This document shows, piece after piece, positions 8,115 through 14,400 of a stretch of DNA of 15,242 bases. Within the stretch, counting starts at the first letter, position 1. Every line of letters begins with the position of its first letter. The notes under the pieces are model-generated. The model was given only the letters and a program-made list of their open reading frames with translations, did no database searches and was not told the origin of the DNA. Origin of the DNA: Candidatus Kuenenia stuttgartensis (GTDB lineage Bacteria > Planctomycetota > Planctomycetia > Isosphaerales > Isosphaeraceae); NCBI GenBank assembly GCA_945874095.1, contig CAMCFM010000042.1, forward strand, positions 1-15,242. Reading direction: 5' to 3'. The position numbers and the translations under genes are program-made.

Positions 8115-9752
8115 TCATTCCGCAGGCACACAACGATTGGCCGCCCAGGCTCGAAGGCTCACGATTTTTTCACGCATGACAACTGAGAGAGGCTGGGTTC
8201 GCTCGGCAGATTGCAGGATATGCGATGTCTGCAACTCCACAGAGGCTGCAAAAGCATCGTAAAGGCCGGCGATCACGGCCTGTTCAATTTCGGCGCCGGA
8301 GAATCCTGAAGTCGCTTGTGTGAGAGCAGTAAGGTCAAACTGCGATGGGTCACGCTGACGTTTGGTCAGGTGGGCTGAGAGGATGGAATGGCGGGCTTTG
8401 TCGCCTGGCAGGTCGACGAAAAAGATCTCATCGAATCGGCCTTTTCGCATCAGTTCGGGAGGTAGGGCCGAGATGTCGTTGGAGGTGGCGACGAGAAAGA
8501 TCGGATGTCGGTGCTCCTGCATCCAGGCCAGGAGGGTTCCAAACATGCGCTGAGAGAGGCCTCCGTCGGCGGATGTGGCTGCGGCGGAAGCGAACGCTTT
8601 TTCGATTTCATCAATCCAAAGAACGACTGGGGCCATGGCCTGGGCCTGCTGTAAAGCTTGGCGGAGCCGGCCTTCGGTTGCTCCTACATATTTCTGGTAA
8701 AGTGCGCTGGGGTCAAGTCTTAGAAGAGGCATGTTCCACTGGCGGGCGACCAGTTTTGCGCACAGGCTTTTGCCACACCCCTGAATCCCGAGTAGGAGAA
8801 TTCCGCGTGGATATTCGAGTCCAAAGGCACGAGCTTTTGGGGAATAGGCCAATCGGCGAGCCTCCAGCCATTCCCTCAATCGGCCCAAACCCGCCAATTC
8901 CACTTCGTTCAATTCGGTTTCGATGGTTTCCAGGCAACCACTGGAGCCGAGCAAGGCCCGCTTGGCTTCGACGATACGTGGTAAGTCTTCTGCTGAAAGT
9001 CGGTTATCGTCAAGAACGGTGGTGGTGATGATCCTCGAGACATCGGTCGCGTTCAGGCCTCGAAGGGTACTGATCAGCTGGTCCATTTCCCTTCGGGTCA
9101 GCTTGGCCTCAACTTTGGGAGCGTTGGGCTGGGATTCAATCTCGATTTTCACCCGCTGAAACGACGCCTTGACGATCCGTTCCAAATCCTCCGGTTTAGG
9201 CCTTGGTAACTCAAGGCTTATCAGAAGTTTACGAACTTCGTCAGGAAGCGGCTGCGAATCGACGAGAATCAGTCCGGCGTTGCGAGCGGTTCCTGGATCG
9301 GCCAAATCACGGAGCTGACGGATCACAATCGGATCGTTCGCATGTGGGCCGAGATCCTTAAAGACATACAGAACAGGCTCTTGGGCTTGATAAACGTGAC
9401 CCAGCGCCTTGGTAGCGGAATTTGCCGGAATTGTTGGTGGTGCCTGACCAGGTCGAGGCGCAGGACGAGTCCGCACAAGACCTTCTGTACACGACCATTC
9501 CCAGAGTGGCTGTTGAAGGTCGTCGGCCAAGGCCCTGACTTCCGCCAAGGCGCTTGGTTCGTCATCCGTTTCCAAGCCAAGGATTCGATGACCAGCTCTC
9601 AGTAAAAGGCTCATTCTTCGGGTCAAGGAACCTGACATGGAGCTCACTTTTTCCGATGGTCCGGCGTCGAACGATGGTTGGTTTTGACGCGCAGACGCAA
9701 GCGCGCTCAAAAATCTGGGCCAATCCACACGATCGAATCTCGTCTTGTTCAA
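8115..9752 (-). CDS. Ycf46-type AAA ATPase
   Basis: A 545-residue soluble protein. The C-terminal half is a canonical AAA module: Walker A GIQGCGKS (322-329), pore-loop region YQKYVGATEGR (352-362), Walker B VVLWIDE (376-382), sensor 1 VATSN (421-425), arginine-finger region MRKGRFDE (435-442) and the C-terminal helical subdomain starting GFSGAE (483-488). The N-terminal ~270 residues (LLRAGHRILGLETDDE, then an alpha/beta domain) match the arrangement of Ycf46 proteins of chloroplasts and cyanobacteria, which are usually about 500 residues; in cyanobacteria Ycf46 has been linked to inorganic carbon use, but its partner is poorly known. A role in remodelling some protein complex is inference. 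The longest frame begins with TTG at 9752 without a good Shine-Dalgarno; GTG at 9647 or ATG at 9638 (507 residues) would give a family-like length. GC content is clearly higher than in the dehydrogenase cluster. Confidence 0.85.
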   Translation of the reverse strand: MNKTRFDRVDWPRFLSALASARQNQPSFDAGPSEKVSSMSGSLTRRMSLLLRAGHRILGLETDDEPSALAEVRALADDLQQPLWEWSCTEGLVRTRPAPRPGQAPPTIPANSATKALGHVYQAQEPVLYVFKDLGPHANDPIVIRQLRDLADPGTARNAGLILVDSQPLPDEVRKLLISLELPRPKPEDLERIVKASFQRVKIEIESQPNAPKVEAKLTRREMDQLISTLRGLNATDVSRIITTTVLDDNRLSAEDLPRIVEAKRALLGSSGCLETIETELNEVELAGLGRLREWLEARRLAYSPKARAFGLEYPRGILLLGIQGCGKSLCAKLVARQWNMPLLRLDPSALYQKYVGATEGRLRQALQQAQAMAPVVLWIDEIEKAFASAAATSADGGLSQRMFGTLLAWMQEHRHPIFLVATSNDISALPPELMRKGRFDEIFFVDLPGDKARHSILSAHLTKRQRDPSQFDLTALTQATSGFSGAEIEQAVIAGLYDAFAASVELQTSHILQSAERTQPLSVVMREKIVSLRAWAANRCVPAE

Positions 9753-9850
9753 AAGAAGAAGAAGTTTGATCGCGTGGAAATGACTTTCAGACTTGATTGT
9801 GACGCGAAAGCCTGATGTCGTCCAGCAGGAAATGCATGAACGACAGAATT

Positions 9851-10468
9851 TTAAGCGGTCAAAACCGCCTTCGGGCTTCGCCCGCGAACGACTGGCTTAA
9901 CCGCTTTCTTGACTTGGGCAGTGACGGTTTTCTTCCCATTATGAGCAGCACCGTTATGAGCCACGCCGTTATGTTCAGTACCGTTGAGGGTTGAACCGTT
10001 CGTTTCTGAAGATGGTTCGATGGGAGTGATCTGGCGAGGCACAGGGCCGCGGCGACGGCCGTAACTCGTTCCATTGGCTGCCTGACTGAGGCGCGACTGG
10101 CGGCCCATCTCTTGAATCGGGCCACCTGTGACAGGAGAATCATTGCTTCGAAGGCGAAGTCTGAGCAGGTCGGCGACGCGACTGTTGTGCGTCATCGGAT
10201 GTCTCATCGACTGAGTCAGGTCGACAATATAAAAATTACGACGGCCTTCACGATGGCGCTGAAGGTATTTGCCTTCCTCGAGTTCCGTCAGAATTCGCTG
10301 GACAGCACGTTCCGTAATACCGACCTGAACGGCCACATCACGCATCCGGACTGTGGGGTCGTCCACCAGACACATCATGACCAGTGCATGATTGCTCAAA
10401 AATGTCCAGCATGGCTGTTGGGTTTCTTCCGGAACAGAAGCCTCAGGCTTAACAGATTCTACTTTCAC
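9851..10468 (-). CDS. Winged-helix (MarR-like) transcriptional regulator with low-complexity tail
   Basis: A 205-residue protein. Residues 21-83 form a winged helix: WTFLSNHALV, a recognition-helix region VGITERAVQRILTELEEGKY (49-68) and the wing HREGRRNFYIV (72-82). The WTFxxNHA...ITERAVQRI pattern belongs to a widespread family of small wHTH regulators in actinobacteria and other phyla. No ligand-binding domain follows; instead residues 110-205 are low complexity, with Asn-Gly units (NGST, LNGT, EHNG, AHNG, AHNG at 157-178) and a basic tail rich in Lys, Arg, Ala and Val (179-205) that may bind nucleic acid non-specifically. The start is GTG at 10468 with AGGA nine bases upstream; no other in-frame start fits. 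It lies 98 bases upstream of the ATPase on the same strand, so the two may be co-transcribed. Targets are unknown; the 11-bp dyad at 10519-10529 just upstream could be an autoregulatory site. Confidence 0.85.
   Translation of the reverse strand: MKVESVKPEASVPEETQQPCWTFLSNHALVMMCLVDDPTVRMRDVAVQVGITERAVQRILTELEEGKYLQRHREGRRNFYIVDLTQSMRHPMTHNSRVADLLRLRLRSNDSPVTGGPIQEMGRQSRLSQAANGTSYGRRRGPVPRQITPIEPSSETNGSTLNGTEHNGVAHNGAAHNGKKTVTAQVKKAVKPVVRGRSPKAVLTA
9855..9889 (-). terminator. Two adjacent hairpins at the 3' end of the wHTH gene (possible terminator or attenuator)
   Basis: Read on the minus strand, a Gly/Cys-codon-rich stretch folds as a GCGGGC/GCCCG-type stem with a GAA loop, followed directly by GCGGT-TTTG-ACCGC, a perfect 5-bp stem with a 4-base loop that overlaps the last codons. 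Only a short TTAAAATT follows, so this is not a classical intrinsic terminator. It may limit read-through into the ATPase or stabilise the mRNA end; it may also be just coding sequence. Confidence 0.25.
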
Positions 10469-10518
10469 GGGGCACCATCCTAATTATCAATGTTTTACCG
10501 GCACCAGGGATCACACCA

Positions 10519-10529
10519 CTGGTCACCAG
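10519..10529. promoter_or_regulatory. 11-bp dyad upstream of the wHTH gene, candidate operator
   Basis: CTGGTCACCAG has perfect 5-base arms (CTGGT/ACCAG) around one central base and lies 51 bases upstream of the GTG start of the winged-helix gene. A further CACCAG half-like copy occurs at 10502-10507. Position and symmetry suit an autoregulatory site, but there is no direct evidence. Confidence 0.3.
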
Positions 10530-11105
10530 AATGCTTTGAAACAAAGGCGGCCAAAGCGATCCGCCAGACACAAACCAACAGGCTAACGATCCGAATCACT
10601 CACCTGGCAAAGCCAGTCCGCCCGTGTCGATCTGTTGATCAACCGGAACCGCAACCCAGTTGCCTTTCCCTGATCCCATCTCCCGAACGGATCGCCGATT
10701 TTCTACCTCAAATCGTCGTCCGGTCGTTCCCCACCAACAATTTACGAATCAACTCCCAGAGCTTGATAGCCTTGAAATTCCTGAATTGGGCTGCGGACAC
10801 CCAACTGGTTCACTTGAATGAATCGAGAACTTGCCAATCCTTCTACCGATCACTTACAGAGAGTCTAGGATTCCTCATTCGGTTATCAGATCAACCAACC
10901 TTGAAACTTAGAAGATGATGTACTCTATTCATCATATACGAGGGTGAATCCCTATGCAACACCCTGATCACTCCAATGCTTGCAATATGTCTTTAAGTTG
11001 TCATAGGAAAAGTGATTCTTGTGTCGTATTTTTCATGACAATTACGAAATCGGGTGTTCATCAGGTTGTATGAAGATTTGTGGTAAGTATTTGTAATGTA
11101 GAGCA

Positions 11106-11321
11106 ATGCGAGAAATTCTCGGGATTCAGGAGAGGTTTCAGGCTTTGCGGCGAATGACGACAAAAGAATTCAGGAAAAACTTCACACGTGATCAAAAAAG
11201 ATCGAAGCTGCTGGTCCGTATCGGGCTGATTTCCAGGAAGTTGCCCGATTCAGAGCCGGTGGAAAAACCCCTCACGCACGACTGGGTACATCAACTCTCT
11301 GTGTGGTCCAAAACCCATTGA
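11106..11321 (+). CDS. Doubtful small hypothetical protein, 71 aa
   Basis: A 71-codon frame from ATG to TGA. The product would be basic and probably helical in its first half (MREILGIQERFQALRR, then TTKEFRKNFTRD), with no signal peptide or membrane segment. There is no clear Shine-Dalgarno before the ATG, and nothing about it is recognisable. It lies alone in the 1-kb intergenic region, on the same strand as the Pro-rich protein gene 171 bases downstream. It could equally be a chance frame; protein-like composition is the only argument for it. Confidence 0.2.
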   Translation: MREILGIQERFQALRRMTTKEFRKNFTRDQKRSKLLVRIGLISRKLPDSEPVEKPLTHDWVHQLSVWSKTH

Positions 11322-11480
11322 CTCATGATGTTGCGCAATCGGCCTTGTCCAAATTCTCGAATTGGTGTTCAATAGAAATGCCTAGCGACCATCAAACGCT
11401 TTCGACCCGGACTTTTCTTTCGATGGATCGATACGAAATAGTCTAAGGCATTGCTATTGAAACGTTTGCCCACATCTGGC

Positions 11481-11484
11481 GGAG
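11481..11484 (+). promoter_or_regulatory. Ribosome binding site fixing the start at 11493
   Basis: GGAG eight bases before the ATG at 11493. It supports the start MKKLMSLMVL over a TTG at 11451 that would place 14 non-signal-like residues in front of the signal peptide. Confidence 0.6.
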
Positions 11485-11492
11485 CCGGGACG

Positions 11493-12470
11493 ATGAAGAA
11501 ACTGATGAGCCTGATGGTGTTGGCCGCCGCCGCTTTCGCCGGTGGAGGCATGCTCAACGAACATAACCTGACCACTGCCGTCAACTATCTTTATCACAAG
11601 CAGCAGGTCGGCAGCGTGATCTCTCTCGGTTCGATCACAAACACTCCACCCGCCGCCTTGCCAGCTCATTTGCCTACCGTGCCTGGAGCCATCCCTCAAG
11701 TCTCTACCAGCCCGCCTCCAGCCGATCCTCAGCCTGGTCTCCCGCCTGCACCGCCCGCCGCCCAGCTGAACACAGCACCTGCAACGGTTGCCAGCTCCGC
11801 CTCTCCCGTTTCCGCAATGCCAGTGCCCGCCACGCCTCCACCGCCTCTTTCCATCCATTGGCCCGATCAAACCACCAGCACTTATTCCACCAGCCCCAAA
11901 CCCGATGGATCGGCAGCCCCGGCGAGCTCTGCAACAACTCCACCTGTTGCCTCGTCAGCAAATGTCAGAGATTCCCGAACTCCATCGGTCCCACCTCCCA
12001 TGATTGCTTCATCAGATCCCTCTACGAGTCACCCCAAGCTCGACTCCAGCGTCGGTTCAGCCGGCTTTGCAGGTGCCAAATTAAGCGACTCGTCAGCCAC
12101 AGAACCATCGTGGACTGATATGATGCGCAAAATGCAATCGCTTGGTATTCGCAACATCCATTTGCAAGGCACGCCCGGTGGCCGATTAAAACTCGAATGT
12201 GAAATGGCCAGTATCAATGGCTCAAAACCCCAGACCATTGAAGGTGAAGGCGAAACACCTCAGGCTGCGGCACAAGTTGCATTAAAACGGATTGTTTTAT
12301 TCAATGCCGCACGTCGGGCCTCAAGAAATTCCAGTCAAAGGGCCTCCACCACTTCCACTGCAAGCAGCCCTATTCCACAGTTTTCACCTATCACTCCGCC
12401 TGAATCTGTGCCCCCTGCTCCGTCATTATCAAACGAGCCGCTCGCTCCACCTGCCGACGTTCCGAATTGA
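11493..12470 (+). CDS. Secreted proline-rich protein with a compact C-terminal domain
   Basis: A 325-residue protein. Residues 1-20 (MKKLMSLMVLAAAAFAGGGM) are a Sec signal peptide or membrane anchor. Residues about 52-190 are a long Pro/Ala/Ser/Thr-rich linker that must be disordered. A compact domain at about 207-274 begins SWTDMMRKMQSLGI, contains GTPGGRLKLECEM and ends with GEGETPQAAAQVALKRIVLF; a second disordered tail of 50 residues follows. The helix, strands, helix order and the GEG...A..AAL pattern recall a double-stranded-RNA-binding fold, though the lysines used for RNA contact are absent. I remember similar domains (LGxxxxxxEGxPGG...QAAxxAL) at the end of planctomycete proteins, with no assigned function. 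An ATG with GGAG eight bases upstream fixes the start. It is convergent with the PHP gene, 26 bases apart, with no visible terminator between. The function is unknown. Confidence 0.75.
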   Translation: MKKLMSLMVLAAAAFAGGGMLNEHNLTTAVNYLYHKQQVGSVISLGSITNTPPAALPAHLPTVPGAIPQVSTSPPPADPQPGLPPAPPAAQLNTAPATVASSASPVSAMPVPATPPPPLSIHWPDQTTSTYSTSPKPDGSAAPASSATTPPVASSANVRDSRTPSVPPPMIASSDPSTSHPKLDSSVGSAGFAGAKLSDSSATEPSWTDMMRKMQSLGIRNIHLQGTPGGRLKLECEMASINGSKPQTIEGEGETPQAAAQVALKRIVLFNAARRASRNSSQRASTTSTASSPIPQFSPITPPESVPPAPSLSNEPLAPPADVPN

Positions 12471-12496
12471 AAATTGCTCGCACCAATGAAAATGGA

Positions 12497-13894
12497 TCAG
12501 CGAATATAAATCGGATTCGCATAAATCCAGCCCCTATATTCGCCATCGAGCATCTGGAAGGCTTCCACCCGATAAACTCCGGGCTTTTCCACCTTAAATT
12601 TCGCTTCCGTAGAATTCGTCGATTCGCCTACCACCTGACCATCGCATATGAGCCTGACCAAAGCTGATGGAGCTGGTAAACGGACGTGAATGGATTGGCT
12701 CTTGTCGCTTTGAAATTTCAATTCATCGCCAATCATTCCGAGATATTTATTCTGGCTGTCCTTCACCTCTACCCAGAATCCCTCAGGCTTACAGATCCAG
12801 TCGTGCGAAACATAAACCCTGCCGCCCTTCACTGCCTCGCGAAGTGCTTTATCGTTCAGCTCTTTTGAGAAAATGTGGGTGCTGCTCCCGGCAAACGACC
12901 GATGATAAGGATCAAGATCGACCCTGGCAATCACGTCACCAGGCTTTTTACCAGCCACCAGCTCGCTGATCCCGGGGGCCAGAGAGACAGGAATCCGCCT
13001 CATCTGGCTATCTTTATCCACATTGGTTCCTACCAGAACAGCCGTGTCGTCGATTTTTTTCACCAATAAGACCATGTTATGGTGACAGTCGTTGGCCGCG
13101 ACTCCGGTCAGGCGTTTTTTCAGCAGTTCGCGATCGAATTTCTCGAGATACAACTTCGGATATTCCACCTGAAATGCAAACGTTTCGTCAGGATACTGAT
13201 CAATCTTATGCTGAAAGTCTTCAATCGTCTTTTTCGATGTCATGGCCAGAACAAGCGACATCAGGCCTTTGGAATCGACAATGGCATCATAATGACGGTT
13301 GTATATCTCTTGTCCGTCAAGTTTTTCCATGCTGTGATTCTGGCGTTCTTCCACATGTGAAAGAAATGCCATTCCGTCGTTTTCCCGAACCGCATCGAGC
13401 AATTCATTGGCCGGCGCTTTCATTTTATCGATCACAGACTTGGTCGGCAGGATCAAAAATCCAGCCCATTCCGAGCCTGGGACAAGCAATACTCCGTCCA
13501 CCAGTCCAGCCCTCTCCGGTGTCACAAAATCTCGCGGAGGGCGGAAGTGGTCGCTTAAAAATAGGGCCGATACGCCTGATTTCCTGGCCTCCGCAACCAT
13601 CTCAGGGCGCGTTCCTCCGGTATGTTCAGAATCTTCGGCATGGGCATGAAAAATCGACCTGATATCACGCCATCCAGTCGGTAAACCTATGTTTTGACGT
13701 GCTTTGCGAACCGCTTCTGCATCTTGATGCGTTTTTTGGAGATGCTCTTCTTTGAATCGTTCCAGTGTCGGACGCTTCACAGCCGATTTCGGCGCATCAG
13801 CTGCAATCGCAGACCCGGCACAGCCACTCAAGGCAACTCCTGCCACCATCCTGATGATCAATCTGGCCTTTGAATTCATTCGGTTCTGGTACAT
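12497..13894 (-). CDS. Exported PHP-superfamily metal-dependent hydrolase
   Basis: A 465-residue protein from the chosen ATG at 13894. The N-terminus (basic stretch, then MVAGVALSGCAGSAIAA) is an export signal; LSGC also matches a lipobox, so either signal peptidase I (after AIAA) or lipoprotein processing is possible. PHP metal motifs occur in order: HAHAED (83-88), LSDH (113-116), PGSE (139-142), LSHVEE (178-183) and ANDCHH (267-272). The C-terminal ~150 residues are strand-rich, ending GVYRVEAF and YRGWIYANPIYI, as seen in PHP proteins that carry an immunoglobulin-like end domain. PHP enzymes use a metal cluster to cleave phosphoesters; the substrate of exported members is mostly unknown. 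The open frame extends upstream to 14074, but those 60 residues look non-coding; an ATG at 13879 is an alternative. No strong Shine-Dalgarno is seen. It is divergent from the CBM2 gene. Confidence 0.8.
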   Translation of the reverse strand: MYQNRMNSKARLIIRMVAGVALSGCAGSAIAADAPKSAVKRPTLERFKEEHLQKTHQDAEAVRKARQNIGLPTGWRDIRSIFHAHAEDSEHTGGTRPEMVAEARKSGVSALFLSDHFRPPRDFVTPERAGLVDGVLLVPGSEWAGFLILPTKSVIDKMKAPANELLDAVRENDGMAFLSHVEERQNHSMEKLDGQEIYNRHYDAIVDSKGLMSLVLAMTSKKTIEDFQHKIDQYPDETFAFQVEYPKLYLEKFDRELLKKRLTGVAANDCHHNMVLLVKKIDDTAVLVGTNVDKDSQMRRIPVSLAPGISELVAGKKPGDVIARVDLDPYHRSFAGSSTHIFSKELNDKALREAVKGGRVYVSHDWICKPEGFWVEVKDSQNKYLGMIGDELKFQSDKSQSIHVRLPAPSALVRLICDGQVVGESTNSTEAKFKVEKPGVYRVEAFQMLDGEYRGWIYANPIYIR

Positions 13895-14064
13895 GGTTGA
13901 GCGACAATTCCTGATCTTTTTCGGGAGAGTTTCAAGCATCCGGCGGTATGGCATAACTATAACAAATACGGTGCGCCGATCCAAGGCATCGACACCTCTA
14001 TGACTTTCAGGCCATTTCTGGAAAAAAGTTCCAGACCTGATTCTGAGCAGTCTGACATGTAGCC

Positions 14065-14108
14065 GGTGTGTCACCTTTCCAACATTCGTGAGGTCAAGTG
14101 TGTCACAC
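14065..14108. promoter_or_regulatory. Paired dyad repeats, candidate tandem operator
   Basis: GGTGTGTCACC (14065-14075) and GTGTGTCACAC (14098-14108) share the nine-base core GTGTGTCAC; the second is a near-perfect dyad with 5-base arms (GTGTG/CACAC). Their centres are 33 bases apart, close to three turns of DNA, so two dimers of one regulator could bind on the same face. The site lies upstream of both divergent genes. This is inferred from symmetry and spacing only. Confidence 0.35.
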
Positions 14109-14231
14109 CCTCAAAGCCCATCCGTATTGTTTGTGGAGAGGGCCGTTTCAATCGGGATAGTAACGACCCTCGAATATCATAAATCCCAGCATTCATGTAC
14201 AGGTCGTGAATACTGGCTCAGGTGCGACGCT

Positions 14232-14252
14232 TCAGCTTCTCATTCAAGCTGA
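14232..14252 (+). other. Hairpin in the leader region of the CBM2 gene
   Basis: TCAGCTT and AAGCTGA form a perfect 7-bp stem with a 7-base loop (CTCATTC), 149 bases before the CBM2 start. No T run follows, so it is not a normal terminator; it could be a leader structure or chance. Confidence 0.25.
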
Positions 14253-14400
14253 TGCGATCGTTAATACAATCGACTTCCGGCTTCTCGCTCAACCTTTCTT
14301 GAGGGCTTGCACCTTTGTTGATGCATGTCGATCAGCGGTTGAAGCGCTCTGTGTACTCTACCGAAATCCATTCGCATCTTGATTCCAGGGCAACATCGTC

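Larger units (their letters stand above)
10469..11492. other. About 1 kb divergent intergenic region without a convincing gene
   Basis: Separates the leftward winged-helix gene from the rightward Pro-rich protein gene, so it should hold promoters for both. It has several open frames with no start signal and random-looking composition; one 71-codon frame (11106-11321) is listed separately as doubtful. A 7-base inverted repeat, TTGTCAT at 10998-11004 and ATGACAA at 11035-11041, and a 39-codon frame starting at 10954 behind GAGGG were noted but cannot be given a role. I saw no tRNA-like cloverleaf or known riboswitch core. The AT-rich stretch 10920-11110 is the most promoter-like part. Confidence 0.5.
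13895..14400. other. Divergent intergenic region between the PHP and CBM2 genes
   Basis: About 500 bases that should contain both divergent promoters. It carries two copies of GTGTGTCAC embedded in dyads at 14065-14075 and 14098-14108, and a hairpin at 14232-14252. Part of it (up to 14074) is open in the PHP frame but shows no protein-like content. No RNA gene was recognised. Confidence 0.5.

Noticed and set aside
8345..9028. 227-codon plus-strand frame opposite the ATPase
   Set aside because: It lies antisense to the Walker A/B region of a clear AAA protein and its Arg/Trp/Gly-rich content is typical of a shadow of a GC-rich gene.
9935..9995. Short repeated units as a possible CRISPR or tandem-repeat locus
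   Set aside because: The units are only about 9-15 bases, imperfect, and in frame with the Asn-Gly repeats of the regulator's tail.
10490..10918. 142-codon plus-strand frame in the intergenic region
   Set aside because: No Shine-Dalgarno, and composition rich in Arg, Gln, Ser and Pro without fold-like patterns; looks like translated non-coding DNA.
11451..11492. TTG start adding 14 residues to the Pro-rich secreted protein
   Set aside because: The ATG at 11493 has GGAG at ideal spacing and begins a normal signal peptide.
13895..14074. 60-residue N-terminal extension of the PHP protein
   Set aside because: It would bury the signal peptide inside the protein and its composition is not protein-like; starts at 13894 or 13879 are preferred.
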